NCBI RefSeq assembly: GCF_028464225.1
Contig: NZ_JAQPCN010000002.1
Span: forward strand, 372,001-436,000
Direction of reading: 5' to 3'
Source of the DNA: Zeaxanthinibacter sp. PT1
GTDB lineage: Bacteria; Bacteroidota; Bacteroidia; Flavobacteriales; Flavobacteriaceae
DNA: 64,000 nucleotides
The notes under the pieces were generated by a model. That model worked only from the letters and a program-made list of their open reading frames with translations. It made no database searches and was not told the DNA's origin. This document shows, piece by piece, positions 8,956-18,855 of the stretch. The position numbers were made by a program, and so were the translations under genes. The stretch's first letter is position 1. Every line of letters starts with the position of its first letter.

Positions 8956-11381
8956 GTTTTGCGCCTGCTTTGCCTTATGCTGTAAACGATACCGCCAAGA
9001 ATTAAGATTCCCAGTAACAGTGAACTGCTAAGGGTGATTAAACTTCCGGTCTCTACTACTTCGGGGCTGAACTTAAATTCTATCTTATGCTCACCGGCAG
9101 GGACCTGTAGTGCCCTCAAGGTGTAATTTACCTGGAAATGTGCTGTTGGCTTTCCATCAACATAAGCCTGCCATCCATATGGGTAATACATTTCAGAAAA
9201 TACTGCTACCCCATCCTCACTATTCCTGGAAATATAAGTAAGGTGGTTGGGTTGATAGTTAGTCAGGCGTATTTCGGATAATGAATCCTTACCCGTTTCC
9301 AAGTTCTTCATCCCGGGGAATTTCTGCGTATTGAGTATGGCAGAAGTTTCGGCATTGAAAGTACCTAATGCATCGATTTCTTCATCTGCATTGCTTACCG
9401 GTATAATTTTTTCCACGAACCAGGCATTGCCTAATGCCTCTGAATTCAAAGCCGGATACTGCTTACCTTCCTGGTCTTGCTGAACGATATATTTCACGTT
9501 CATCATATCCAGAACTTCCTTATTATTCTTGTAAATATGATAATCGAAGAGATCCTGGAGACGTCCGGGTTTGGCTGCATGGTACCCCCCGATAGACATG
9601 TGAAAGTACGATGTCCTGGCCCCGTTAAGGCCTTCGGCTGGATCATATACCCGGAAAATTGTGGTATCCTGTTCTATCTGCTTATCCACAACAGTCTGTT
9701 GAAACGGCCTGTCCATTAACCGTTTCCGGACAAAGTCGGACTCGTTTACATATCTTAAGTCGACCCCTACCAGGTCAAAAATGATCAATACCCCCAGTAG
9801 TAAGGTCAGCAGGTTCTTCTTGATCTTTTCCTTGATAAATAACCAGAGGACTCCCCCGGCCAGCAGCACGTACACCAAGGAGCGCAATAAATCATCTACA
9901 AACACAGCTTCCCTGTCCCTTTCGATCATCTTAAGGATCTCGTCCCCGAAATATTGCTGGTACATGGCATCATTCAGGCCAGAAAAGCTAAATGTTCCTT
10001 TGAGCAGTAAAAGAATTGCACATAGCCCAATGAGGATGGCCCCACTGATCTTAAGTGCACTGATTTTTTCTTTTGCAGGAACTTCCTTATCAAAGAGTTT
10101 TACCAATGCTAATACGGCCATAATCGGGGCACATAATTCCAGGATCACTTGTATGGAAGAGACGGCCCTGAATTTATCGTAGAGCGGGAAGAAATCGATC
10201 ATGAAATCGGTCAGCAAACCAAAATTCTTACCCCATGAAAGGAATAAGGCCATTAGCGAACCGGCCAGTAACCACCATTTATGTTTCTCCCGGACCAGGA
10301 ATAAGCCCATCAGGAACAATAGAATTACAATGGCTCCTATATAAGCCGGAGCCGCCACTCCGGGTTGCATGCCCCAGTAAAGGGGAAGCCCGGTGGTAAA
10401 TTCGAGCGCTCTTGCCCGGGGAAGCCCTTGTTCCGTAAGGTATTCGAATGTTTTGGAGTTCGCACCCAGGTTTTCACTGTTCGATCCACCAAATAACCTG
10501 GGGATAAAGAGATTTAGGGATTCGGTGATCCCGTAGCTGTACTGGGTAATATAATCCCGGCTCAGCCCATCCGAATTCTTTAAAGGGTTGCCTTCAGGGT
10601 CTAGTGTCAGTTCGGATTGTCCCCGGGTACTCCAGTCCGCGTACTCTTTCGTAGCCATAATGGAGGTCGCATTCGCCAGGATACTTAGAACCACCGCGAT
10701 GAGCAATAAGCCCACTGAGAGAAAGAAATGTTTTAATTGCCCGTTACGCGCCGCATAAACCAGGTAAGTCAGCCCCAGGATAAGCACCAACAGCATAAAG
10801 TAATACGTCATCTGGTAATGGTTGGCACCGATTTCAAGCGCCATGGCTACTGCTGTCAATAAGAAGCCCCAGATATATTTTTTTCGAAAAGTCAGGATAA
10901 TACCTCCAAGCACCATGGGCAGGTAGGCAATAGCATGCGCTTTTGCATTATGCCCTACCCCCAGGATAATAATGAGGTAAGTAGAGAATCCAAAGGCCAT
11001 GGCCCCAAGTAATGCAGCCCCGTAATCCACTTTAAGGCAACAAAGCAGGATATAAAATCCTAAAAAATAAAGGAAAAGGTAATCAGCCGGCCTGGGTAAG
11101 AATCTGAGTACCCGATCTACCTTTTTTACATAGTCGTGTGGGTAATAAGCTCCCAGTTGGTAGGTGGGCATTCCCCCAAAGGCACTGTTGGTCCAATAGG
11201 GTTCAGCATCGGTCTTGTCGCGGAAATCGTTTTGCTCCTTGGCCATACCGGTATATTGGATAATATCGGACTGCTGTATTACCTTGCCCTGTAACACAGG
11301 GTAAAAATAAGCGAGCGCGGCTACGACAAATAAAGCTAAGGCAAAGAAATGGTTGAATACAGGATGTATGCGGTTTTTCAT
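8952..11381 (-). CDS. YfhO family membrane protein
   Basis: The 809-aa protein has a large multi-spanning N-terminal half (about 12 segments, residues 10-530), an extracytoplasmic domain (about 540-770), and a final membrane helix near residues 775-800. This is the architecture of YfhO proteins, GT-C-like enzymes linked in Gram-positives to lipoteichoic acid glycosylation. Extracytoplasmic motifs such as YYPYGWQAYVDG and the AGEHKIEFKF strand near the C-terminus are typical of the family. First gene of the operon with a GT4-like transferase and a flippase, consistent with decorating a surface glycan. No promoter recognised in the 25-bp gap to DUF4834, so read-through from that gene is possible. 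Confidence 0.9.
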   Translation of the reverse strand: MKNRIHPVFNHFFALALFVVAALAYFYPVLQGKVIQQSDIIQYTGMAKEQNDFRDKTDAEPYWTNSAFGGMPTYQLGAYYPHDYVKKVDRVLRFLPRPADYLFLYFLGFYILLCCLKVDYGAALLGAMAFGFSTYLIIILGVGHNAKAHAIAYLPMVLGGIILTFRKKYIWGFLLTAVAMALEIGANHYQMTYYFMLLVLILGLTYLVYAARNGQLKHFFLSVGLLLIAVVLSILANATSIMATKEYADWSTRGQSELTLDPEGNPLKNSDGLSRDYITQYSYGITESLNLFIPRLFGGSNSENLGANSKTFEYLTEQGLPRARALEFTTGLPLYWGMQPGVAAPAYIGAIVILLFLMGLFLVREKHKWWLLAGSLMALFLSWGKNFGLLTDFMIDFFPLYDKFRAVSSIQVILELCAPIMAVLALVKLFDKEVPAKEKISALKISGAILIGLCAILLLLKGTFSFSGLNDAMYQQYFGDEILKMIERDREAVFVDDLLRSLVYVLLAGGVLWLFIKEKIKKNLLTLLLGVLIIFDLVGVDLRYVNESDFVRKRLMDRPFQQTVVDKQIEQDTTIFRVYDPAEGLNGARTSYFHMSIGGYHAAKPGRLQDLFDYHIYKNNKEVLDMMNVKYIVQQDQEGKQYPALNSEALGNAWFVEKIIPVSNADEEIDALGTFNAETSAILNTQKFPGMKNLETGKDSLSEIRLTNYQPNHLTYISRNSEDGVAVFSEMYYPYGWQAYVDGKPTAHFQVNYTLRALQVPAGEHKIEFKFSPEVVETGSLITLSSSLLLGILILGGIVYSIRQSRRKT

Positions 11382-11406
11382 AGGTTGGTTTGGTTGCGAC
11401 TGGGCT

Positions 11407-11667
11407 TTATTCTATTTCCTCGAACTCAATGTATTCACCGATCTCTTCTTTCCCGCGATCCTTCTTCTTGCCCTTGGCATCTACAGTGACCTCACCGATA
11501 TTCTGTGCATCTTTCCCCTGGTTACCGTGTTGCCCGAATTGTTCCCGGAAGTGTTCTTCGGTTTTCCTGGCTGCATACTTGAAAAGGCTGGGTGCCACGA
11601 GCCTGGCGATCAGCTTTAACAGGTAATAACCCAGTACCATGATGAATATAAACTTAATAAAACCCAT
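11407..11667 (-). CDS. DUF4834 family small membrane protein
   Basis: The 86-aa product has one N-terminal membrane helix (IKFIFIMVLGYYLLKLIARL) followed by a charged tail ending in acidic residues, the pattern of the flavobacterial DUF4834 family of unknown function. The frame is open to 11742, but a TACTTTTG -7 element at 11687-11694 places the transcript start after the upstream ATG, so ATG 11667 is used. It stands 25 bp before YfhO on the same strand and may be co-transcribed with the glycan operon. Confidence 0.8.
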   Translation of the reverse strand: MGFIKFIFIMVLGYYLLKLIARLVAPSLFKYAARKTEEHFREQFGQHGNQGKDAQNIGEVTVDAKGKKKDRGKEEIGEYIEFEEIE

Positions 11668-11686
11668 ATCGTACTTTCTAACGAAA

Positions 11687-11694
11687 CAAAAGTA
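11687..11694 (-). promoter_or_regulatory. TANNTTTG -7 element of the DUF4834 gene
   Basis: TACTTTTG on the minus strand, 19 bp before ATG 11667. Confidence 0.55.
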
Positions 11695-11768
11695 CAATTT
11701 GAGCGTTGTAAATAGGGAAGAAAAGTTATAAAATAATGTCAAAACAGTCCGCCAAGACCCCTATTTTA

Positions 11769-12833
11769 ATGATAAAATCGGCCAAAACCATACTTATTCT
11801 TGCGCTCTTCGCCTTTCCGTTTCTGATGTCGGCACAGTATACCGAAGTAATCAATTCTAATCGACCAGGGCTTTCCGTAAGCGCATATGCCGTGGGGAAA
11901 GGAGTTATACAGGCAGAACTGGGGTTATTTTACGAACAGCAGGATCACAGCCTGCTACAGACCGAATCAGATATCCTGGGAGCCGACCTTGCCCTGCGCT
12001 ATGGTTTCTTGTTTGAAAACCTGGAACTGATATATGAGGGTACATTTGTAAAACAAGACAGGATCTTTCTCCCCTTTAACACTGAAGACAGCAGAACCGA
12101 TTTCCTGCGGAATCGGCTGGGGTTAAAATATTTGTTGTTTGACCCGTTTAAGGACCCGGACAAGAATAAACCAAACCTTTACAGCTGGCGTGCTAATAAT
12201 GTATTCCAGCTTAAGAACCTGGTCCCGGCCATATCCGTTTATGGTGGGGTTAATTACCTCTTCGGGGACAACCCTTTCTACGCCGGTGACCCGGAATTAT
12301 CCTACAGGGCCATGGTGGCTACACAGAGCAAGGTGAATTCGAGATTGGTCCTTATCACCAATATTTCCTATGACAGGATCAGTACCGATGACCCGGAACT
12401 CTCCTATACTATCTCATTATCACATGCCCTCGCTAACCCGAGATGGAGCGTGTTCATAGAGAACCAGGGTATTAAGAGTGATCGCTATGCGGATCAATTG
12501 TTGCGCGGGGGTGTCGCTCATTTATTTTCGGAGAATTTCCAGGCAGACCTGTACCTGGGTGCCAGTTTTAAAAACACCCCGAGCCGGATCATTGGAGGAC
12601 TGGGAATGTCTTACCGTATAGACGGTCATACAGACGAGGTAAAAGCAATTGAAGACCAGGATGCAGGGCAGAATGGTGGCTTGATCAAACGAAATGCTAT
12701 GAAGGGCAAAGGAAGGAAAAGGGGTAAAAAAGGCAGTGGAGCTGAGGATATTGATCTTGGACCGACAAAAAAACAGTTAAGGCAACTTAAAAAGAAACAG
12801 AAGAAAGCTAAGAAAGACGAGATTGATTTCTGA
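11769..12833 (+). CDS. Outer-membrane transporter-like beta-barrel protein
   Basis: The 354-aa product has a clear signal peptide (IKSAKTILILALFAFPF, cleavage after MSAQ) and then alternating amphipathic strands opening with YTEVINSNRPGLSVSAYAVG, the pattern of the MetA-pathway/phenol-degradation-like outer-membrane transporter family. The C-terminus is an unusual Lys-rich tail (about the last 60 residues, with KGRKRGKKG and KKKQKKAKKD), which is unlikely to be part of a barrel. ATG 11736 is an alternative start in the same frame; 11769 gives a more usual signal peptide. Divergent from DUF4834. Substrate unknown. Confidence 0.78.
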   Translation: MIKSAKTILILALFAFPFLMSAQYTEVINSNRPGLSVSAYAVGKGVIQAELGLFYEQQDHSLLQTESDILGADLALRYGFLFENLELIYEGTFVKQDRIFLPFNTEDSRTDFLRNRLGLKYLLFDPFKDPDKNKPNLYSWRANNVFQLKNLVPAISVYGGVNYLFGDNPFYAGDPELSYRAMVATQSKVNSRLVLITNISYDRISTDDPELSYTISLSHALANPRWSVFIENQGIKSDRYADQLLRGGVAHLFSENFQADLYLGASFKNTPSRIIGGLGMSYRIDGHTDEVKAIEDQDAGQNGGLIKRNAMKGKGRKRGKKGSGAEDIDLGPTKKQLRQLKKKQKKAKKDEIDF

Positions 12834-12920
12834 TCTCATCAGCAACCACACTGAATAATTTGCGGTACAGCTTTAATCTAATGGCAATTATTCCTAATAT
12901 TGACCGTACAAAACAGAGCT

Positions 12921-14042
12921 ATGGTAAGTATTGAAGAAGTGACCGACAAGGCCGGACTTAAGAAGTTCGTCAAATTTCCTTTTACCTTGTACAAAGACTC
13001 TCCTTATTGGGTCCCGCCACTTATCTCGGAAGAGCTATCTTCCTTTGACAAGAATGAAAACCCTGTCTTCAAAAATGCCGAGGCTCGCTATTTCCTGGCC
13101 TATAAGAACGGAAAAATCGCAGGGCGCATTGCGGCTATTGTCAACTGGATCGAGGTGAAAGATCAGAAAATCAAGAAAATGCGTTTTGGTTGGTTCGACT
13201 TTATTGATGACTATGCGGTTTCCGAGGCACTTTTACAACAAGTCGCCGATATAGGGAAGGCTCACCAACTGGAATTCATGGAGGGCCCGGTGGGGTTCTC
13301 TAACCTGGATAAGGTAGGCGTACTTACCGAAGGTTTTGACAGTATAGGCACCATGATAACCTGGTATAATTATGACTATTACCAAAAACATTATGAACGC
13401 TGGGACATGGTCAAGGAAAAGGAATACATGGAGAACCGCTTCCCTGCCAGCAATGCAGATCCTAAATTATTTGTTAAGCTCAATGAGATGATCAAACAGC
13501 GATACGGACTAAAGGCTATGAATTTCAGCAAAACCAGCGAAATCATCCCGTATGCAGATAAAATGTTTGATCTTTTCAACGAGACCTACAGTAAACTCTC
13601 TTCTTTTGTTCCGATTACGGAAGTTCAGAAAGCCTATTTTAAGAAAAAATTCCTGGGATTTATCAACCCTGAATACATCAAGTTTGTACTAGACAGCAAA
13701 GATGAAATCGTGGCCTTTGCAATCGTGATGCCCTCCTACTCCAAAGCAATGCAGAAAGCGAATGGGAAGCTGTTCCCTTTTGGATTTTACCACCTCCTGC
13801 AGGCTAAGAAACACAGTAAAGATGTGATCTTTTATCTCATTGGGATCCACCCGGAATACCAGAACAAAGGAGTTACCTCTGTGATCTTCAATGAATACCA
13901 TAAAACCTTTACCGAGAAAGGCATCGTTAACTGCATCAGGACTCCTGAACTGGAAGAGAATGTCGCTATCCGTCAGATGTGGAAGCATTTTGACCCGGAA
14001 ATCTATAAACGAAGACGGACCTACAAAAAACCACTTCGATAG
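12921..14042 (+). CDS. GNAT-like acyltransferase family protein
   Basis: The 373-aa protein belongs by its sequence to a large Bacteroidota family with an N-terminal VKFPFTLYKDSPYWVPPL segment, a GRIAAIVN strand and a C-terminal GNAT-like acyl-CoA binding region (IGIHPEYQNKGVTSVIFN). These are often annotated as N-acetyltransferases, and similar proteins have been misannotated as GTP cyclohydrolase. The frame opens at TTG 12900, but ATG 12921 fits the family start. It is convergent with the cysteate acyltransferase-like gene and shares a terminator with it. Because of this neighbour, a role in N-acylating a lipid precursor is possible, but this is inference from location only. Confidence 0.72.
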   Translation: MVSIEEVTDKAGLKKFVKFPFTLYKDSPYWVPPLISEELSSFDKNENPVFKNAEARYFLAYKNGKIAGRIAAIVNWIEVKDQKIKKMRFGWFDFIDDYAVSEALLQQVADIGKAHQLEFMEGPVGFSNLDKVGVLTEGFDSIGTMITWYNYDYYQKHYERWDMVKEKEYMENRFPASNADPKLFVKLNEMIKQRYGLKAMNFSKTSEIIPYADKMFDLFNETYSKLSSFVPITEVQKAYFKKKFLGFINPEYIKFVLDSKDEIVAFAIVMPSYSKAMQKANGKLFPFGFYHLLQAKKHSKDVIFYLIGIHPEYQNKGVTSVIFNEYHKTFTEKGIVNCIRTPELEENVAIRQMWKHFDPEIYKRRRTYKKPLR

Positions 14043-14048
14043 AAAAAG

Positions 14049-14074
14049 AAAGGGACCCAATTACGGGTCCCTTT
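14049..14074. terminator. Bidirectional terminator
   Basis: The stem GGGACCC / GGGTCCC, extended by flanking A-T pairs to about 10 bp, has a 6-nt loop and T runs on both strands. It lies between the convergent genes ending at 14042 and 14096. Confidence 0.85.
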
Positions 14075-14095
14075 TTTATTTTGGGTGTAAGGATC

Positions 14096-15355
14096 TTATT
14101 CTCCCATAGCTGCCGCTACTGCTGCGGACAGACGTTTATAAGTACCATTTTCCAACCTGTCACGGATTGCAGAGAAGGCCTCAAGGGTCTCTTCAATATC
14201 TTCCATGGTGTGGGATGCCGTAGGGATCATCCTGAGTAAGATCAGCCCTTTAGGTATCACCGGGTATACTACGATAGAACAGAAAATCCCGTAATTCTCA
14301 CGCAGGTCTTTAACCAGGGCCATAGCTTCAGGGATACTACCATTTAGGTAAACCGGGGTAACACAACTGGAGGTAGTCCCGATATCAAAACCACGCGCTT
14401 TGAGCCCGTTTTGTAAAGCATTTACGTTTTCCCATAGCTTTTCTTTCAGTTCCGGCATAGTGCGCAACATATCCAGACGCTTAAGTGCTCCTTTCACATA
14501 GATCATGGGAAGAGACTTGGCAAACATCTGTGAGCGCAGGTTGTATTTCAGGTAATCAATGATCTCCTGGTCTGCGGCCAGGAAGGCCCCGATACCGGCC
14601 AATGATTTAGCGAAGGTTGCAAAATAAACATCGATGTCTTTCTGCACCCCTTGTTCTTCACCAGCTCCGGCTCCTGTTTTTCCCAAAGTTCCGAAACCAT
14701 GGGCGTCATCCACTAAAAGGCGGAAGTTAAATTTTTTCTTAAGGGCAACTATCTCTTTTAGTTTCCCTTGTTCTCCTCTCATTCCGAATACGCCTTCAGA
14801 GATCACCAGGATACCACCACCGGTCTGTTCTGCCATTTTGGTGGCTCTTTCAAGGTTTTTCTCCAGGCTGTCTATATCGTTATGCTTAAATGTAAAACGC
14901 TTTCCTACATGTAAGCGTACCCCGTCAATGATACAAGCGTGCGAATCTACATCATAAACTATGATATCGTCTTTAGAAACCAATGCATCTATAGCTGACA
15001 TGATTCCCTGGTATCCGAAATTTAAGAGGTAAGCAGCTTCCTTATCCACGAATTCAGCCAACTCATTTTCCAATTGTTCATGGAAATCTGTATGACCGCT
15101 CATCATACGTGCTCCCATAGGGTAAGCTGCACCGTGCTCATAAGCGGCATCCCCGTCTACTTTCTTAGTTTCCGGTCGGTTTGCCAACCCCAGGTAATCA
15201 TTGATACTCCAGGTAATTACATCTTTACCTTGGAATTTCATACGGTTAGAGATAGGTCCTTCTAGCTTTGGAAACACAAAATATCCTTCTGCTTGTGATG
15301 CCCATTTTCCTAAAGGGCCCTTGTTTTCAATAATTCTTTCGAATAAATCTCTCAT
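14096..15355 (-). CDS. PLP-dependent alpha-oxoamine synthase, cysteate fatty acyltransferase type
   Basis: The 419-aa enzyme is an alpha-oxoamine synthase (AONS/KBL/serine palmitoyltransferase family) that joins an amino acid to an acyl thioester with loss of CO2. PLP-site features are VDDAHGFGTLG and the lysine K250 in TFAKSLAG. The start (KGPLGKWASQAEGYFVFPKLEGP, split here as KGPLGKWASQ and AEGYFVFPKLEGP) resembles, from memory, the flavobacterial protein shown in Flavobacterium johnsoniae to be the cysteate-fatty acyltransferase needed for capnine, rather than serine palmitoyltransferase or biotin-pathway BioF. The gene upstream on the same strand is a cysteate/cysteine synthase homologue, which supports a sulfonolipid role. 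The 186-bp gap between them holds a GC-rich hairpin at 15401-15415. Alternatives are glycine acetyltransferase or serine palmitoyltransferase. Confidence 0.82.
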   Translation of the reverse strand: MRDLFERIIENKGPLGKWASQAEGYFVFPKLEGPISNRMKFQGKDVITWSINDYLGLANRPETKKVDGDAAYEHGAAYPMGARMMSGHTDFHEQLENELAEFVDKEAAYLLNFGYQGIMSAIDALVSKDDIIVYDVDSHACIIDGVRLHVGKRFTFKHNDIDSLEKNLERATKMAEQTGGGILVISEGVFGMRGEQGKLKEIVALKKKFNFRLLVDDAHGFGTLGKTGAGAGEEQGVQKDIDVYFATFAKSLAGIGAFLAADQEIIDYLKYNLRSQMFAKSLPMIYVKGALKRLDMLRTMPELKEKLWENVNALQNGLKARGFDIGTTSSCVTPVYLNGSIPEAMALVKDLRENYGIFCSIVVYPVIPKGLILLRMIPTASHTMEDIEETLEAFSAIRDRLENGTYKRLSAAVAAAMGE

Positions 15356-15541
15356 GTAGTTTAGCTTGATGTTGACGTGAATTCAGTCCCATGAAAGGAC
15401 AGCGCCGGGGGCGCTACGTTACGTTTATTCACAAAGTTGTAAAATTATGAATTTCTATTTGGATTCGCTGTAAAATTCCGCACAAGATTTCCTGTGGGAT
15501 TCCATGCCCTCAAACAGTTATGAATTGATAATGAATGTTAT

Positions 15542-16582
15542 TTACTTAACGAATTGGATCTGCTGCTCCTCGCTCACGTGCTTGCTGTCAAAGAAGCCCT
15601 GGTCGTTCATCCACTGGTCGCTGTACACTTTGCTCATGTACCTGGAACCGTGATCCGGGAAAATGACCACTACTTTGCTATCTTCTGTAAACTCGCCCCG
15701 TGCAGCAAATTGCTTCACAGCCTGCATTACAGCACCACAGGTGTACCCGGCGAAGATGCCTTCGCTCCTTGATATTTCTCGTGCCATATGTGCCGATTCT
15801 TCATCGGTGACCTTCATAAATTCATCAATGGAAGAAAAATCCGTTGCATCCGGGATCAGGTTCTTCCCCAGGCCTTCTATACGGTAAGGATAGATCTCCT
15901 CTGCGTCAAATTCGCCTGTCTCGTGATATTTTTTCAGTACGGATCCAAAAGCATCCACACCCAGTATCCTGATATTCGGATTCTGCTCTTTTAAGAATCG
16001 CGCAGTACCGGAGATGGTCCCCCCTGTTCCACTACATGCAACAAGATGCGTTATCTGTCCGCCGGTCTGCTCCCATATCTCGGGACCGGTAGATTGATAA
16101 TGTGCCTCCATGTTCAGTTCGTTGAAATATTGGTTGATATATATAGATCCTTTGGTCTCCTCGTGTAGTCTTTTGGCTACCTGGTAATAAGACCTGGGGT
16201 CATCAGCACTGACGTGAGCGGGACAAACGTAAACTTTGGCCCCCATAGACCTCAGCATATCAATTTTATCCTTAGAAGATTTTGAACTAACGGCCAGGAT
16301 GCACTGGTAACCCTTTATTATACTGACCATAGCTATAGAGAAGCCGGTGTTTCCCGAGGTAGTTTCAATGATGGTACTTCCGGGGGTCAGTATTCCTTTT
16401 TTCTCAGCTTCCTGGATAATATAAGAAGCAATCCTGTCCTTGGAAGAATGACCCGGGTTAAAGGCTTCAACTTTGGCATAGAAATCTCCTTTATAAGGAG
16501 AAGCAATTTTGTTCAGTCTGATTAATGGAGTGTTTCCAATAAGGTCAAGGACGCTGTCAAAAGCTTGTATCTTATGTTCCAT
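15542..16582 (-). CDS. Cysteine synthase-family PLP enzyme, candidate cysteate synthase
   Basis: The 346-aa protein is a beta-replacement PLP enzyme of the cysteine synthase/cystathionine beta-synthase family. K48 in NPGHSSKDR is the PLP lysine, [10 protein letters not shown] binds the substrate carboxylate, and SGTGGTISG binds the PLP phosphate. The family also includes enzymes that make cysteate from a serine derivative and sulfite. It lies directly upstream of the cysteate acyltransferase-like gene, so I infer it makes L-cysteate, the head-group precursor of capnine-type sulfonolipids. Ordinary O-acetylserine sulfhydrylase activity is the alternative. A -7 element at 16632 gives it its own promoter, with a hairpin (CTCCC/GGGAG) in the leader. 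Confidence 0.8.
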   Translation of the reverse strand: MEHKIQAFDSVLDLIGNTPLIRLNKIASPYKGDFYAKVEAFNPGHSSKDRIASYIIQEAEKKGILTPGSTIIETTSGNTGFSIAMVSIIKGYQCILAVSSKSSKDKIDMLRSMGAKVYVCPAHVSADDPRSYYQVAKRLHEETKGSIYINQYFNELNMEAHYQSTGPEIWEQTGGQITHLVACSGTGGTISGTARFLKEQNPNIRILGVDAFGSVLKKYHETGEFDAEEIYPYRIEGLGKNLIPDATDFSSIDEFMKVTDEESAHMAREISRSEGIFAGYTCGAVMQAVKQFAARGEFTEDSKVVVIFPDHGSRYMSKVYSDQWMNDQGFFDSKHVSEEQQIQFVK

Positions 16583-16631
16583 AAAGCGTGGTTAATCGAA
16601 TAGCCTCCCAAAAGGGAGCAGATTCCGGGGT

Positions 16632-16639
16632 CAAAATTA
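16632..16639 (-). promoter_or_regulatory. TANNTTTG -7 element of the cysteate synthase-like gene
   Basis: TAATTTTG on the minus strand, 49 bp before ATG 16582, in the 71-bp gap after the oligopeptidase stop. Confidence 0.5.
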
Positions 16640-16653
16640 CATTTTTTTTTTAA

Positions 16654-18780
16654 TTATTCGGTTTTCCCCTCTAAATCAAGTAAAAAGGCGTACTCCCTGG
16701 CCGTCTCTTTCAGGGCTTCAAATCTACCGGACGCGCCACCATGACCCGCTTCCATATTGGTTTCCATGAAAAGGAGGTTGGTATCGGTCTTCATATCCCT
16801 GAGCTTGGCCACCCACTTGGCCGGTTCCCAATACTGTACCTGTGAATCATGCAGTCCCGTGGTGACCAGCATATTCGGGTAATCCTGTGCCGTTACGTTA
16901 TCATAAGGAGAATACGATTTTATATAGTCGTAGTAGTCTTTATCATTAGGGTTCCCCCATTCATCATACTCCCCCGTGGTCAGGGGAATAGATTCGTCTA
17001 GCATGGTCGTTATAACATCCACGAAAGGAACTGCAGCAATGATCCCGTTATAAAGCTCCGGTGCCATGTTCACTATGGCTCCCATCAACAAACCGCCGGC
17101 CGATCCTCCGTAGGCATAGAGGTGTCCTTTGCTCGTATATCCTTCTTTAAGCAAGTGCTTGGACACGTCGATGAAATCATAAAAAGTATTTTTCTTTTTA
17201 AAGAGACGACCATCCTCGTACCATTGCCTTCCCAGGTATTCACCTCCGCGTACGTGTGCGATAGCGTACACGAATCCCCTGTCGAGTAAGCTGAGCCTCA
17301 CAGTTGAGAAATAGGGGTCAGAGGTATAACCATATGCCCCGTAACCATATTGCAGCAGCGGGGTATTCTTCCCGAGCTTGGTATCTTTATGGTAAACCAG
17401 GGAAACCGGAATCCTGGTTCCGTCCCTGCCCTCGGCCCATATTCTTTCTGAACGATAATTTTCCTTTTTAAACACCCCGCCAAGAACTTCCTGTTCTTTT
17501 TTGATCACCTTTTCCTTAGTATTCATGTCCATATCGATAACAGCATAAGGCGATGTCATCGAATTATAAATATACCGCAGGGTGTCTGTATTAAAATCAG
17601 GGTTGATATAAGGATAGGCCACATAAGTCTCATTGTCAAAGGGGAGGTAATAACTATCCCCGGAATCCCACCGAGTGATCTTCATCTTATTAAGACCCTG
17701 GTCTCTTTCGGTGATGACGTAATAATTCTGAAAGATCTCGACATCCTCCAGCAAAACTGAATCGCGATGTGGTATAAACTCTTCCCAATACTCCGAAGAT
17801 GTTTTGTCTTCCGGAGTTTTCATCAGTTTAAAATTGGTTGCATTATCCTTATTGGTCAGCACATAGAAGTTATCTCCAAAATGAGAAATACTGTATTCCA
17901 AGCCTCGGACCCTTGGGGTAAATATTTTGAAATCTTCTTCAGGGGTATCGGCATGAAGCACCCTGTACTCCGTAGTCATTGTACTGCCAGATCCAATTAT
18001 GATGTATTTCCGCGATTTGGATTTATATACATAGGTGTTGAAGGTTTCATCCTTCTCGTGGTAGACCAATTGATCTTCTTCTGGCGAAGTGCCCAGCACA
18101 TGCTTATAGATCTTATCCGAACGTAGGGTTACAGGGTCTTTCTTAGTGTAGAAAAGGGTCTTATTATCATTAGCCCATACCCCACTCCCGGTGGTATTCT
18201 CAATGATCTCCGGGAATACCTCACCGGTTTTCAGATCTTTAACCTGTATATTATACTGTCTCCTGGACACGGTATCCGTACCATAGGCTACCATAGCGTT
18301 ATCCGGGCTAACCGAAATTCCCCTGAGATTAAAATACTCGTGCCCATCGGCCATCAGGTTTCCATCAAACATCACCTCTTCAGGGGCCTGCAGGCTTTCT
18401 TTTTTCCGGGAATAAACCGGGTATTCTTTCCCCGTCTCATAACGGGTGATGTACCAATACCCGTTATACTTGTAAGGTACGGAGGTGTCATCTTCCTTAA
18501 TCCGGCCACGCATTTCCGCAAACAGGCTGTCCTGGAAATTTTTGGTATGTGCCGTCATAGCATTAAAATAGGCATTTTCGGCTTCCAGGTAAGCGATCAC
18601 CTCAGGATCTTCGCGATCGTTCAACCAGTAGTAATTATCTATCCTTGTATCTCCATGGATAGTGAGTTCTTTGGGTTGTTTCTTAACGTCAGGCGCTATC
18701 GTATCTTGCATAGGGTGTATTTGTGACTGAAAAACGCTGGCAAAAATAAGACTTAATAGGTGAATAGCAGTGGCACTCAT
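16654..18780 (-). CDS. Oligopeptidase B-like prolyl oligopeptidase family serine peptidase
   Basis: The 708-aa protein has the S9A layout: an N-terminal beta-propeller (about residues 30-440) and a C-terminal alpha/beta-hydrolase domain. The triad is S560 in YGGSAGG, D645 in [12 protein letters not shown] and H680 in AGHGGASGR. The WEPAKW and AGHGG elements and the length match oligopeptidase B (PtrB), which cuts peptides after basic residues. The first 25 residues are hydrophobic ([17 protein letters not shown]) and may be a signal peptide, so it may act in the periplasm. Divergent from ebfC over a short shared promoter region. Confidence 0.93.
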   Translation of the reverse strand: MSATAIHLLSLIFASVFQSQIHPMQDTIAPDVKKQPKELTIHGDTRIDNYYWLNDREDPEVIAYLEAENAYFNAMTAHTKNFQDSLFAEMRGRIKEDDTSVPYKYNGYWYITRYETGKEYPVYSRKKESLQAPEEVMFDGNLMADGHEYFNLRGISVSPDNAMVAYGTDTVSRRQYNIQVKDLKTGEVFPEIIENTTGSGVWANDNKTLFYTKKDPVTLRSDKIYKHVLGTSPEEDQLVYHEKDETFNTYVYKSKSRKYIIIGSGSTMTTEYRVLHADTPEEDFKIFTPRVRGLEYSISHFGDNFYVLTNKDNATNFKLMKTPEDKTSSEYWEEFIPHRDSVLLEDVEIFQNYYVITERDQGLNKMKITRWDSGDSYYLPFDNETYVAYPYINPDFNTDTLRYIYNSMTSPYAVIDMDMNTKEKVIKKEQEVLGGVFKKENYRSERIWAEGRDGTRIPVSLVYHKDTKLGKNTPLLQYGYGAYGYTSDPYFSTVRLSLLDRGFVYAIAHVRGGEYLGRQWYEDGRLFKKKNTFYDFIDVSKHLLKEGYTSKGHLYAYGGSAGGLLMGAIVNMAPELYNGIIAAVPFVDVITTMLDESIPLTTGEYDEWGNPNDKDYYDYIKSYSPYDNVTAQDYPNMLVTTGLHDSQVQYWEPAKWVAKLRDMKTDTNLLFMETNMEAGHGGASGRFEALKETAREYAFLLDLEGKTE

Positions 18781-18810
18781 AAGGTTGATTGGATTAATAC
18801 TGAAATGCCT

Positions 18811-18830
18811 TACAAATTAGTAAATTTGTA
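18811..18830. promoter_or_regulatory. 20-bp palindrome overlapping the ebfC promoter
   Basis: TACAAATT AGTA AATTTGTA is a perfect 8-4-8 inverted repeat. Its right half contains TAAATTTG (18821-18828), the -7 element of ebfC, 27 bp before ATG 18856; the left half reads CTAATTTG on the minus strand, towards the oligopeptidase gene. It could be an operator or two back-to-back -7 elements. Confidence 0.5.
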
Positions 18831-18855
18831 TACACAATATTCTAAAAGAAAAATT

